Below, one piece after another: positions 8,503-17,489 of a stretch of DNA of 64,000 nt (its first letter is position 1; each line of letters begins with the position of its first letter). Both the position numbers and the translations under genes were made by a program. Origin of the DNA: JAVVEG01 sp041751425 (GTDB lineage Bacteria; Pseudomonadota; Gammaproteobacteria; Pseudomonadales; Pseudohongiellaceae); assembly GCA_041751425.1 (NCBI GenBank), contig JBGSXL010000011.1, positions 248,001 to 312,000 of the forward strand, written 5' to 3'. Under the pieces are notes generated by a model. It worked only from the letters and a program-made list of their open reading frames with translations, ran no database searches and had not been told where the DNA came from.

Positions 8503-9204
8503 ATGATAAGCACCAAAGACCTGACCAAACGTGTTGCCACCAGTGAAGGAGACCTTGTTATCCTGAAAGGTATTTCCCTGGCCATTGAGAAAGCGGAGAC
8601 AGTGGCCATAGTGGGCGCCTCCGGGTCCGGCAAATCAACACTACTGGGACTGATGGCTGGTCTTGACAGCGCGACCTCGGGCGAAGTGATTCTGGATGGG
8701 CATAATCTGAGCAAACTGGACGAGGAACAGCGCGCACAATTACGTGGACAGTTGGTAGGCTTCGTATTTCAATCCTTTCAGCTGTTGCCCAGCCTGACCG
8801 CGCTGGAGAACGTCATGCTGCCCATTGAGCTGAAGAACGATCGGGACGCCAGGCAAAAAGCCAAAGTCCTGTTGGACAGGGTTGGCCTTGGGGAGCGCGG
8901 TCATCATTACCCCAATCAATTATCGGGTGGCGAGCAACAACGCGTTGCCATTGCCCGTGCCTTCGCTTCAGAAGCAAGTATTCTGTTTGCCGATGAGCCT
9001 ACAGGCAATCTGGACACCGCTACAGGCGCCAAAGTCATTGACCTGCTGTTTGCATTAAACAAGGAATATGGCATGACATTGGTACTGGTCACTCACGATG
9101 AGCGTCTGGCGAAGAAATGTCATCGCATGATCAGACTGGTCGCCGGTGAAAAGGTTTCAGATGAAGTTCATGGCGCCGCCGCCGAGGAAGCCGTTCATGG
9201 CTAA
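8503..9204 (+). CDS. ybbA: ABC transporter ATP-binding protein YbbA
   Basis: This 233-residue ATPase of the MacB/LolD type has a complete set of motifs: Walker A GASGSGKST at residues 38-46, a Q-loop (FVFQSFQLLP), signature LSGGEQQRVAIARA, Walker B ILFADEPTGNLD and the switch histidine in VTHDER. It pairs with the FtsX-like permease encoded by the next gene, which it overlaps by eight bases. In E. coli the equivalent YbbA-YbbP pair lies opposite tesA, exactly as here. The transported substrate is unknown; related systems perform mechanotransmission or lipoprotein and lipid handling rather than classical transport. Confidence 0.93.
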   Translation: MISTKDLTKRVATSEGDLVILKGISLAIEKAETVAIVGASGSGKSTLLGLMAGLDSATSGEVILDGHNLSKLDEEQRAQLRGQLVGFVFQSFQLLPSLTALENVMLPIELKNDRDARQKAKVLLDRVGLGERGHHYPNQLSGGEQQRVAIARAFASEASILFADEPTGNLDTATGAKVIDLLFALNKEYGMTLVLVTHDERLAKKCHRMIRLVAGEKVSDEVHGAAAEEAVHG

Positions 9205-11815
9205 GTCTGTCGTCGCCCAGCCTATTCATGCCAGTACATTGTTGCGCCTTTCGTTGCGACTGTTGTGGCGCGATTGGCGTGGTGGAGAGCTGCGCTTATT
9301 GTTGCTGGCGCTGATTATGGCGGTAACATCGGTCACAGGTATCGCCTTGTTTACCGACAGACTGGAGCAGGCATTGCTTCTGGAATCAGCCAATATGCTG
9401 GCCGCGGACCGTGTGCTTAGCGGACGCGAACCTGCGCAGCAGGAATGGATCGACGAGGCGCAGGCTTCTGGATTGCAAACAGCTGAAATTCTCTCGTTTA
9501 CCTCCATGGCTTTCTCGGATACCGGTAATCTGCTGGTCTCCGCCAAAGCGGTCAGTGATGCCTATCCTCTGCGTGGGAATCTGCTGGTAGCGGATCAGCC
9601 ATACACCACAGGATTACCTATCGAAGGTGGTCCTGCCGCCGGTGAAGTCTGGGTGGAATCACGCGTGTTGCCCTCTCTGGACATTGATGTGGGAGACATG
9701 GTGTATGTGGGTGAGGCCGAGTTCAGAATTACCCGCGTCATTGTGCAGGAACCGGACAGACAACAAGGTGGCATGTTGGAAAATGCAGGCCCCCGTCTGA
9801 TGTTGAATCTGGCCGATGTGCCGGCAACGAATGTGATTCAATTGGGTAGCCGCGTCACGTACCGTTATTTGTTCGCTGGTGAACAACGTCAACTGGACAC
9901 TTATGCGGAATGGCTGCAGGAACAAACCGAAGGGCGCTACCGTCTGCGCGATGTGCGCGAGGAAAGTCAGGAAGTTAACGATGCGCTGACGCGAGCGGAA
10001 AGTTTTCTGATGCTGGGCAGTTTGTTTGCCGTATTGCTGGCAGGTGTCGCTATCGCGTTGACTGCCAAACGCTACAGTGAAAGGCATTTTGATTACGCAG
10101 CCATTTTGAAAACGTTGGGCTGCAGTGCAGCGCAGATTGTAACCATTTACCTTTACATTCAAATGTTCCTGGTACTTATTGCGGTGGTTCTGGGTTCAAT
10201 ACTGGGCTGGGCCGTTCATGAGGTCATTCTGAGCATGTTGGGCGCTGTTATCCCCGTCGTTCTCCCTGCTGCCAGTATTACACCCTATGTGGTTGGAGCG
10301 TTGACTGCCTTTATATGTTTATTGTCTTTCGCGCTACCACCGCTGTTGGCTCTGAAAAATACATCGCCGCTGCGTGTGCTGCGCAAAGACCTTGACGAGC
10401 AGACACTGAGTGCGCGCATTCCTTATGTGTTTGGCATCGGCGGCGCCATTCTTTTAATTCTCTGGTACAGCCAGGATGTTCTGTTGACCACGATTCTGGT
10501 GCTTTCTGTGGCAGGTGTCACATTTATACTTTCAATGTTGTCCTGGCTGTTGCTGCGTTCAACAACCTCTGTGGGAATGCGCGCGGGCAGCGCCTGGAAA
10601 CTGGCTATGTCTGCCACGCGCAGACGACGCAAGCAAAGCGTGCTGCAAGTGTTGGTGTTTTCATTGACGATCATGTCGTTGCTGACTCTGGCTTTATTAC
10701 GCACAGATCTTATTGCAGACTGGCAGGCTCAGTTGCCCGAAAATACACCCAATCATTTCCTGATGAATGTCACGCAACCTCAGGTGGCTGGCATAGAGTC
10801 ATTTTTTGAAGAAAGGGGGATTGCCGCCAATCAGTTCTATCCGATGGCCACGGCAGGGCTCACGGCAATCAATGGCGAAGAGCCTGTACCTTTTTTCGAT
10901 TTTGATGGCGGCCCCGGCAATGTCACTGAGCGTAGTGCTGCAGATGACGCATCAGAGGGGAATGGTGAAGGGCTTGCAAACGAGGAAGGCGAAGAAGGAG
11001 GGTCCGGCAGAGTCATCAATCGCCAGGTGACCTGGATCAGCGATCTCCCCCCCGACAATCAGGTGGTGGCGGGAGAATGGTGGTCTGATGATACGGAAGT
11101 CGGCTATGTTTCGGTTGAGGATGACTACGCACAGCGAATGCGGATCAGTCTGGGTGATACGCTGGAGTTTCGCTTCGGGCAGGGACAGACAGTAGCCGTT
11201 GAAGTGCAGAGTCTGCGCAGTGTGCGCTGGGACAATATGCAGCCCAATTTTTTCTTTATCTTCTCACCGGGCACTATCGATTTCGTAGGGGCAACTTATC
11301 TTTCGACAGCATTGATGCAGCAGGAACAGAAGATGCTGTTGAACGATCTATTGCGGCAGTTCCCAACCATCATTGTGCTGGAAATTGATGCTTTGATTGA
11401 GCAGATTCAGCGCATCATAGCGCAAGTTACCTCTGCGATAGAGTTGATTGCGTTATTGGTGCTGGGTTGCGGGGCGCTGGTACTATTGGCTTGCGTCAAC
11501 GCCACACTGGATGAACGCTTCAGGGAGAATGCCATTCTGCGCACTCTGGGGGCTGGACGAAAACTTATTCTGAGCAGTTTGCTGATAGAATTCGCTTTCA
11601 TAGGCTTTCTGGCCGGGGTGATAGCCACCATTGGATCCGAGATCAGCCTGTTTTATTTACAGACACAGGTATTCCAGCAGGATTTTGCACCGCACTATTG
11701 GGTGTGGTTCACTGGTCCTGTATTGGGAACCGTGATAATTGCCACGTTGGGCGTGACGGCTACACGCAAGGTGGTGAACACCAGTCCATTGACAGTATTA
11801 AGAACCGCTGTTTAG
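9197..11815 (+). CDS. ybbP: YbbP-like FtsX-family ABC permease
   Basis: This 872-residue membrane protein has a first membrane segment near residue 30 (LLLLALIMAVTSVTGIALF). A large periplasmic domain follows, then a first FtsX core around residues 270-400 with the NTSPLRVLRKDL ending. A second periplasmic domain includes an acidic, glycine-rich stretch near residues 580-610. A second FtsX core ends at the C-terminus (NTSPLTVLR). This duplicated FtsX layout is characteristic of YbbP. The start at 9197 follows GAGGAA and overlaps the end of ybbA by eight bases, so translation is coupled. The upstream in-frame ATG at 9146 lies inside ybbA and is rejected. The pair probably acts on an envelope component. 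Confidence 0.92.
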   Translation: MAKSVVAQPIHASTLLRLSLRLLWRDWRGGELRLLLLALIMAVTSVTGIALFTDRLEQALLLESANMLAADRVLSGREPAQQEWIDEAQASGLQTAEILSFTSMAFSDTGNLLVSAKAVSDAYPLRGNLLVADQPYTTGLPIEGGPAAGEVWVESRVLPSLDIDVGDMVYVGEAEFRITRVIVQEPDRQQGGMLENAGPRLMLNLADVPATNVIQLGSRVTYRYLFAGEQRQLDTYAEWLQEQTEGRYRLRDVREESQEVNDALTRAESFLMLGSLFAVLLAGVAIALTAKRYSERHFDYAAILKTLGCSAAQIVTIYLYIQMFLVLIAVVLGSILGWAVHEVILSMLGAVIPVVLPAASITPYVVGALTAFICLLSFALPPLLALKNTSPLRVLRKDLDEQTLSARIPYVFGIGGAILLILWYSQDVLLTTILVLSVAGVTFILSMLSWLLLRSTTSVGMRAGSAWKLAMSATRRRRKQSVLQVLVFSLTIMSLLTLALLRTDLIADWQAQLPENTPNHFLMNVTQPQVAGIESFFEERGIAANQFYPMATAGLTAINGEEPVPFFDFDGGPGNVTERSAADDASEGNGEGLANEEGEEGGSGRVINRQVTWISDLPPDNQVVAGEWWSDDTEVGYVSVEDDYAQRMRISLGDTLEFRFGQGQTVAVEVQSLRSVRWDNMQPNFFFIFSPGTIDFVGATYLSTALMQQEQKMLLNDLLRQFPTIIVLEIDALIEQIQRIIAQVTSAIELIALLVLGCGALVLLACVNATLDERFRENAILRTLGAGRKLILSSLLIEFAFIGFLAGVIATIGSEISLFYLQTQVFQQDFAPHYWVWFTGPVLGTVIIATLGVTATRKVVNTSPLTVLRTAV

Positions 11816-11896
11816 ATGGGTTTACAAGCAAGCTGGGTGGCAGCGTTCACCGATAAATTGAAAAAGCTCGAAAGAGATTGAAGAGGAGGGTTTACG

Positions 11897-12565
11897 ATGA
11901 AAACTATTATCAGATCCCTGCAGTGCACAAGAGTTTATCAACAATTTTTCGCTGGCCTGATATTCGTGGGCGTGTTTGCCACGCAAGCGCAGGCGCAAAA
12001 TCTGATGCAAATGCAAGCCCCTGTCGTTGAAGCAGTTGAGAGCAGCCGGGAATGTGTTTTCGGTGATTGCCTGAACGGCTACGGCGTGCTGGAGATCAAA
12101 ACCAATTTTGGACAGAACGTTTATCGCGGTAATTTTCAGAACGGCAAGTATCACGGCAACGGCAAACTGACTCAGATGGTGAGTTTGCATCAACGCGCCT
12201 ATTATGATGGCAACTGGGATCAAAGTGTAAGAAGTGGACGTGGCACTTATTGGGATGGCGTTTCCAAGCTTTATATAGGTCAGTGGAAAGATGACAAGCG
12301 ACACGGGTATGGTTCATATTTCTTTGGACTGAACGATTGGTCTGAGAACAAGTACTCTGAAGACTGGTTGTCGAAGAATACCGAAAATTATACCGGCGAG
12401 TTCATGACTGATTTTTATCATGGTAAGGGAACTTACCGCTGGGCAGATGGTCAGAGTTTCGTCGGCGGTTTTTTCGCCAATGAGAAGCATGGCACTGGTA
12501 CATTTTACTATCCGCGCGGCTCCGCGCGTCAACAGACGTGGGAATACGGTAATTTCCTGCACTAA
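11897..12565 (+). CDS. Exported MORN-repeat protein
   Basis: The 222-residue protein has a signal peptide (about residues 1-33, ending TQAQAQ) and about five MORN repeats: YRGNFQNGKYHGNG, YDGNWDQSVRSGRG, YIGQWKDDKRHGYG, YTGEFMTDFYHGKG and FVGGFFANEKHGTG. MORN repeats form elongated beta-hairpin stacks and usually act as structural or binding scaffolds; export suggests an envelope role. Two cysteines just before the repeats (ECVFGDC) could form a disulfide. The gene starts 81 bases after ybbP and ends 20 bases before pdxH on the same strand, so it may be co-transcribed with either. No catalytic residues are visible. Confidence 0.82.
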   Translation: MKTIIRSLQCTRVYQQFFAGLIFVGVFATQAQAQNLMQMQAPVVEAVESSRECVFGDCLNGYGVLEIKTNFGQNVYRGNFQNGKYHGNGKLTQMVSLHQRAYYDGNWDQSVRSGRGTYWDGVSKLYIGQWKDDKRHGYGSYFFGLNDWSENKYSEDWLSKNTENYTGEFMTDFYHGKGTYRWADGQSFVGGFFANEKHGTGTFYYPRGSARQQTWEYGNFLH

Positions 12566-12585
12566 ATTTTTTACAGGGAAGCAAT

Positions 12586-13224
12586 ATGGATCTGCAGGCT
12601 ATTCGCCGCGAATATTTGCAAGGCGGTCTTTCTAGCAGTGATTTGCCCGACAATCCGATCAACTTTTTTGCCAGTTGGTTACAGCAGGCCATCGATATGC
12701 AACTGGCTGATCCAACTGCCATGGTGCTTGCTACCGCAACTAAGGAAGGTCAGCCAAGCCAGCGTATCGTATTGTTAAAAGAAGTTGATGATGAAGGTTT
12801 TGTCTTTTACACGAATTATGAAAGCCGCAAAGCCAGAGAGATGGCAGTTAATACCAAAGTCAGTTTGCACTTTCCCTGGTACGCGATTGAACGTCAGGTG
12901 ATGGTATGCGGTGTGGTGAGTAAAGTCTCAGCCGCGGAATCGCAGGCATACTTTGTTTCGCGGCCGCGTGAAAGCCAGTTTGCCGCCTGGGCATCCGCAC
13001 AAAGCCGACCCCTGCGATCCAAGGATGTGTTATTGCGACAATACGATGCCGTCAGCAAGAAATACGAAACCGGTGACATTCCATTACCAGAGTTCTGGGG
13101 TGGTTATCGCGTAAAGCCAGAGTCATTGGAGTTCTGGCAGGGCGGCAAACATCGCTTGCACGATCGATTTAACTTTACCTTGCAACCGGGTGGACGTTGG
13201 AAAGTGGAGCGTTTGTCACCCTGA
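12586..13224 (+). CDS. pdxH: Pyridoxamine/pyridoxine 5'-phosphate oxidase
   Basis: PdxH oxidises pyridoxine 5'-phosphate and pyridoxamine 5'-phosphate to pyridoxal 5'-phosphate with FMN and oxygen. The 212-residue protein matches the family in length and motifs: N-terminal RREYLQGGL, FMN-binding QRIVLLKEVDDEGFVFYTNY, SRKAREM, LHFPW, SRPRESQFAAWASAQS, and the C-terminal signature EFWQGGKHRLHDR. With pdxJ at 4516 it provides the first and last enzymes of ring formation and oxidation in the DXP-dependent B6 route. An AGGGAA site precedes the ATG at 12586. It sits 20 bases after the MORN gene. Confidence 0.96.
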   Translation: MDLQAIRREYLQGGLSSSDLPDNPINFFASWLQQAIDMQLADPTAMVLATATKEGQPSQRIVLLKEVDDEGFVFYTNYESRKAREMAVNTKVSLHFPWYAIERQVMVCGVVSKVSAAESQAYFVSRPRESQFAAWASAQSRPLRSKDVLLRQYDAVSKKYETGDIPLPEFWGGYRVKPESLEFWQGGKHRLHDRFNFTLQPGGRWKVERLSP

Positions 13225-13244
13225 CCTGAATGGAGTGATTGCTC

Positions 13245-14870
13245 ATGCGTTTTTCACCGCTGCTTGTATGTCTGGCTTTTCTTAATGCTTGTTCTCCGGA
13301 ACCACAGGATGTGGCGCAATCCGACATTGCGCTGGAACCCTTCGATATTCTGCTGCGCGCAGGCAACCTGTACTCAGGGCAGTATGCGCCTCCACAAATC
13401 TCTGACGTAGGTATAACCGGCGACAGAATTGTTGCGATCGGCGATCTGAGTGCTTACACCGCTGAGTTAGTGCTGGATGTCAGCAATCTGGCCGTGGTGC
13501 CTGGCTTCATTGATATTCACAGTCACGCTGTGCGCGATGACCTGACGGACGGCATCTTCCGCTGGCCTGCGGCAGAAAACCTGATCCGTCAAGGCGTGAC
13601 TACAGTCGTTGGTGGTCCGGATGGCAGCTCCCCACTCCCGGTCTCTTCCTCATTTGACGCAATTGCGGCGAATCCTTCCTCCGTTAATTACGCCAGTTTC
13701 GTGGGCCATGGTTCTATCCGACAATTGATTGTTGGCGAAGAGGACCGCCAGGCTACTGAAGCTGAACTGCAAATGATGCGTGAGCAGGTCGCCATGGCGA
13801 TGGAAGAAGGTGCCTTTGGTCTTTCTTCCGGATTAATCTACGCGCCGGGACGTTTTGCGAATACGGAAGAGGTGATAGAACTCAGCAAGGTTGCTGCGGA
13901 ATATCAGGGTATGTATATCAGCCATATGCGCGAGGAAGGTCTGGATCTGCTGAATAGTGTTGCTGAGACTATTCGTATTGGTGAGGAAGGCGGATTGCCA
14001 ACCCAGTTGACTCATCACAAGGTGGTGGGTGCACCCATGTGGGGAAGTTCGGTGGAATCACTGCGTTTGGTGGATGAAGCAATAGCTCGTGGCGTCGACG
14101 TCTCCATTGATCAGTATCCCTATACGGCATCAGCTACCAGCTTAACCATTCTGTTTCCCGGCTGGAGTCTGGATGGCGGACGAGAGGCTTTGTTGGCCCG
14201 GTTCAATGACCCTGAAGCTCGGCAAAGATTGAAAACCGACATCATCTATAACATTGAAGTTGATCGTGGCGGGGATGATCCCGCCAATGTGGTAATTGCC
14301 AACTGCCCGCACGACAACAGCATCAATGGTCTGAATCTCAGCGAGATATTGGGCGTTCAGGAACGTGAGGTCAGCAAAGACAATGCTGCTGAGCTATTGA
14401 TGGAATTGGTGGAAGCAGGAAATTGCGCCGCTATTTTTCATGCGATCAACGAGGAAGATGTACGCAACATCATGCGCCACGAGCGAACGATGATTGCGTC
14501 GGATGGCGGCGTCGAAGCACCGTCTGAGCGAGTGCCGCATCCACGTAATTACGGTAGTTTTGCGCGGGTGTTGGGCCACTACTCGCGTGACGAAGGCGTT
14601 ATCCCTGCTCACACAGCCATCTATAAAATGTCGCTATTCCCAGCCAATCGTCTTAACCTGAGCGATCGCGGCCGATTGGAAGTTGGTGCTATTGCAGATA
14701 TAGCGGTGCTTGATCTGGCTGCGGTGATTGACAAAGCAACCTTCGAGGATCCGCATCAATATGCTGAAGGAGCACACCACGTATTCGTGGCAGGTGAAGC
14801 AGTATTGCTGAATGCGGAAATGACCGGAGCGCGCCCCGGTCGTATTATCCGCTCCAGCGATTATCGCTGA
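13245..14870 (+). CDS. Lipoprotein N-acyl-D-amino-acid deacylase-like amidohydrolase
   Basis: This 541-residue amidohydrolase resembles D-aminoacylases, which cut N-acyl-D-amino acids. Metal ligands are recognisable: HSH (His92, His94), His227 (YISHMREEG), His257/258 (LTHHK) and Asp420 (ASDGGVEAPS). Where classical D-aminoacylases have a metal-bridging cysteine in a GNCG loop, this protein has GPDGSS with Asp126, so substrate and metal geometry may differ. The N-terminus is a lipoprotein signal with lipobox LNAC (Cys16), which anchors it to a membrane. I prefer the ATG at 13245; an in-frame TTG lies six bases upstream. The C-terminal block (LEVGAIADIAVLDL) is the usual amidohydrolase beta-sandwich part. 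It follows pdxH by 20 bases and may share its transcript. Confidence 0.87.
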   Translation: MRFSPLLVCLAFLNACSPEPQDVAQSDIALEPFDILLRAGNLYSGQYAPPQISDVGITGDRIVAIGDLSAYTAELVLDVSNLAVVPGFIDIHSHAVRDDLTDGIFRWPAAENLIRQGVTTVVGGPDGSSPLPVSSSFDAIAANPSSVNYASFVGHGSIRQLIVGEEDRQATEAELQMMREQVAMAMEEGAFGLSSGLIYAPGRFANTEEVIELSKVAAEYQGMYISHMREEGLDLLNSVAETIRIGEEGGLPTQLTHHKVVGAPMWGSSVESLRLVDEAIARGVDVSIDQYPYTASATSLTILFPGWSLDGGREALLARFNDPEARQRLKTDIIYNIEVDRGGDDPANVVIANCPHDNSINGLNLSEILGVQEREVSKDNAAELLMELVEAGNCAAIFHAINEEDVRNIMRHERTMIASDGGVEAPSERVPHPRNYGSFARVLGHYSRDEGVIPAHTAIYKMSLFPANRLNLSDRGRLEVGAIADIAVLDLAAVIDKATFEDPHQYAEGAHHVFVAGEAVLLNAEMTGARPGRIIRSSDYR

Positions 14871-14891
14871 ACTTTACGCTAGCTTAAGACC

Positions 14892-14939
14892 CAGAGTTAA
14901 GGCTCAGGGTTAAAACCCAGGTTTAAGTTTTTAACTCTG
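14892..14939. terminator. Nested inverted repeat between convergent genes, possible bidirectional terminator
   Basis: CAGAGTTAA at 14892-14900 pairs perfectly with TTAACTCTG at 14931-14939, and a smaller GGGT/ACCC hairpin lies inside. It sits in the 83-base gap between the amidohydrolase and phosphofructokinase genes, which end towards each other. No clean T-run follows the outer stem on either strand, so termination is a guess. Confidence 0.4.
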
Positions 14940-14953
14940 AAACTCAGAACTGC

Positions 14954-16210
14954 TTATTGCCAGGCTTTAAGTTTTTTTGGCACCAATATTTTCTTCAGGC
15001 GCGCATATTGCGGCAGACCATTTTTATACGGTGGATAATCCTCACCTTGAATAAGTGGGCTGAAATATTCGCGCGCTTTGGCTGTGATGCCAAAACCATC
15101 AGCGCTGATGAAATTGCGCGGCATAGTTTTTTCGACATTAGCAACAGCTGACAACTTCGCCTGACCGACTGTCCAACCGTATTTCTTACCTGGTTTGCGC
15201 ACGATAGTTGGCATCACTGCGTTCTTCCCGGCCAAGGCAAATTCCACCGCTGCCTTTCCCATAGCGTACGCCTGTTCCACATCTGTGGCTGAGGCGATAT
15301 GACGAGCAGCGCGTTGCAGATAATCGGCGACGGCCCAATGATATTTGTACCCCAGTTCCTGTTTCACCATAGCTGCAATGAAAGGTGCCACGCCGCCCAA
15401 TTGCGTATGGCCAAACGCATCCTTACCACCAGCATCTGCCAGAAAGCTGCCATCCTTGTAGCAGGCTCCTTCAGAAACAACAATGGCACAGTAACCGTAG
15501 CGGGTGACACAGGTTTTCACTTTCTTCAGAAATTTTTCTTTATCGAATGCTATTTCAGGGAACAATATAATATGCGGTGCGTCACCTTCCTGTTCCGCTG
15601 CCAGGCCAGCAGCACCAGCAATCCAGCCGGCATGGCGCCCCATTACTTCCATGACGAAAACCTTGGTAGAGCTCTCGCACATGGACGCCACATCGAGACC
15701 CGCTTCACGAATAGACACGGCAACATATTTGGCCACCGAGCCAAAGCCCGGGCAGTTGTCCGTGACAGGCAGATCATTATCAACCGTCTTGGGAATACCA
15801 ATGCATGTAATTGGAAAGCCCTGTTGCAGACTGAACTGGGAAATTTTGTTAGCAGTGTCCTGTGAATCGCCACCGCCGTTATAAAGGAAGTAGCGAATAT
15901 TGTGCGCCTTGAATACTTCCATCAAACGCAGATATTCGGCCTGATTCTCGACGAAACTTTTCAACTTGTAGCGGCAGGATCCGAAGGCGCCGGATGGTGT
16001 GTGACGCAATGCGGCGATCGTGCTTGTGGACTCCTTGCCGGTATCGATCAACTCTTCGCGTAAACCACCAATAATGCCGTTCAGGCCGGCGTACACTTTG
16101 CCAATCTGCGCCTTGTTCTGCCGTGCAGTTTCGATAACTCCGCAGGCACTGGCATTGATCACAGAAGTGACACCACCGGACTGCGCGTAGAAAAGATTGG
16201 CTTTGGCCAT
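14954..16210 (-). CDS. pfp: Pyrophosphate-dependent 6-phosphofructokinase
   Basis: This 418-residue phosphofructokinase interconverts fructose 6-phosphate and fructose 1,6-bisphosphate. Two positions that decide the phosphoryl donor favour pyrophosphate over ATP. The loop reads NGGGDS with Asp115 where ATP enzymes have glycine, and the catalytic block is PKTVDND with Lys141 where ATP enzymes have PGTIDND. Other family blocks are AQSGGVTSVINA, GSCRYKL, MEVMGRHAGWIA and RAARHIAS. The PPi enzyme is reversible and can serve glycolysis or gluconeogenesis. The ATG at 16210 follows a modest AGGG site. The gene is alone on its strand, convergent with the amidohydrolase and divergent from ubiX. Confidence 0.93.
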   Translation of the reverse strand: MAKANLFYAQSGGVTSVINASACGVIETARQNKAQIGKVYAGLNGIIGGLREELIDTGKESTSTIAALRHTPSGAFGSCRYKLKSFVENQAEYLRLMEVFKAHNIRYFLYNGGGDSQDTANKISQFSLQQGFPITCIGIPKTVDNDLPVTDNCPGFGSVAKYVAVSIREAGLDVASMCESSTKVFVMEVMGRHAGWIAGAAGLAAEQEGDAPHIILFPEIAFDKEKFLKKVKTCVTRYGYCAIVVSEGACYKDGSFLADAGGKDAFGHTQLGGVAPFIAAMVKQELGYKYHWAVADYLQRAARHIASATDVEQAYAMGKAAVEFALAGKNAVMPTIVRKPGKKYGWTVGQAKLSAVANVEKTMPRNFISADGFGITAKAREYFSPLIQGEDYPPYKNGLPQYARLKKILVPKKLKAWQ

Positions 16211-16359
16211 ACTGTAGTACCCTGTTGACAGGCCTGAAGTTCAGACCTTCTTGTTAAACTTGAGTGAAGCCGGAGTAGCGGAAAATCTGCCGTTAAACTT
16301 TTGTCGAGATTTCCCGGGCAGCGGGGCATAATGTTACAACGGCTAAACGGAGAGACACA

Positions 16360-16923
16360 ATGCAACGATTGATTATAGGTTTGTCGGGAGCCAGTGGCCT
16401 GATATATGGCATCCGTCTGCTGGAAGTGCTCAAGACAACTGCCGATGTGGAAACGCATCTGGTCATGACGGACTCAGCCAAGCTGAATATCGCTATTGAA
16501 ACGCAATGGCAACTCGCTGATGTTAAAGCGCTGGCGGATCATGTCCATTCGAACAAGGATATGGCGGCTACTATTTCCAGCGGATCATTTCGCACCGACG
16601 GTATGATCGTGGCACCATGCTCGATGAAGACCTTGTCTGGCATCGTGCATTCCTACGCGGATAATCTGTTGGTCAGAGCAGCGGATGTTGTGTTGAAGGA
16701 GCGCCGCCGGCTGGTATTAATGCCCAGGGAATCACCGCTGCATGCCGGCCATTGTGAACTTCTGCTCAAGGCTTGTCAGCTGGGTGCCATCATCGCGCCT
16801 CCCATGCCGGCGCTATACACCAAACCAACAACCATTGACGACCTGATCAATCACAGTGTTGGTCGGGTACTGGATCTGTTCGATATCGACTCAGGGATTG
16901 TGCAGCGCTGGAGCGGTGTCTGA
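16360..16923 (+). CDS. ubiX: Flavin prenyltransferase UbiX
   Basis: UbiX joins dimethylallyl phosphate to reduced FMN to make the prenylated flavin cofactor of the decarboxylase UbiD, needed for ubiquinone synthesis. The 187-residue protein has family length and motifs: GLSGASGLIYGIRLLEVL at the FMN site, SSGSFRTDGMIVAPCSMKTLSGI, LKERRRLVLMPRESPL and a C-terminal INHSVGRVLDLF. UbiD itself is not in the window. The last 33 bases overlap the convergent TIGR02444 gene. mpl follows nearby, an order I recall from pseudomonads. Confidence 0.95.
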   Translation: MQRLIIGLSGASGLIYGIRLLEVLKTTADVETHLVMTDSAKLNIAIETQWQLADVKALADHVHSNKDMAATISSGSFRTDGMIVAPCSMKTLSGIVHSYADNLLVRAADVVLKERRRLVLMPRESPLHAGHCELLLKACQLGAIIAPPMPALYTKPTTIDDLINHSVGRVLDLFDIDSGIVQRWSGV

Positions 16924-17427
16924 GCTGACAGCCAATAGCGCCACATCGGCTGCAAATGCAGGTGCAGGGTCCGGTAGATAAAATTGCAGATTGGCAGCAA
17001 CTTGTTGCTGCTGCACTGCAGGGGGAAACACTTGCGCACAGGTTTCCACCAACGCCAGCAACATGTTTTGCTGCAGGTGCTCCGCTTGCAGTTCCGTACT
17101 TTTGATCTGTTCTCTTAGTTTGCGAAATTGCTGTTGCACGCTGTCAGAATGTTCTGTCAGCAGATCATCCGCGACCTGCTTCATCCAGGTACGCGCGCCG
17201 CGCAACGGTTTGACGACTGCGCCTGACCAGGATACAGAAACCCGTTGCGTTTCTGCTATCAATTGCTCGTTCAGCACGCCCCGGGTGACCCCGTACCAGG
17301 CAGCGAACAGCAACAAATTCACATCGGCACCCATTCCATTCTGCAGACGCAAACACGCTTCGGCCACACCGGGTTTGCGATAAACACGGTTGGAGAATTG
17401 CCATAAATTTTCCTGCGCTGAAGCCAT
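16891..17427 (-). CDS. TIGR02444-family protein of unknown function
   Basis: This 178-residue protein has the N-terminal pattern of the TIGR02444 (DUF2390) family: WQFSNRVYRKPGVAEACLRLQNGMGADVNLLLFAAWYG in several short blocks, then a helical segment with a polar Gln-rich stretch (VQQQFRKLREQIK). The proteins are cytoplasmic and of unknown function, and are found mainly in gammaproteobacteria. The gene is convergent with ubiX (33-base overlap) and divergent from mpl, with 62 bases between their starts that must contain both promoters. Confidence 0.8.
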   Translation of the reverse strand: MASAQENLWQFSNRVYRKPGVAEACLRLQNGMGADVNLLLFAAWYGVTRGVLNEQLIAETQRVSVSWSGAVVKPLRGARTWMKQVADDLLTEHSDSVQQQFRKLREQIKSTELQAEHLQQNMLLALVETCAQVFPPAVQQQQVAANLQFYLPDPAPAFAADVALLAVSSDTAPALHNP

Positions 17428-17489
17428 TTTTCACCTGCGGCAATAAGTCCTTTTTGATACAGTAGCCACTCTAACCAAAGTGAGCCCCT

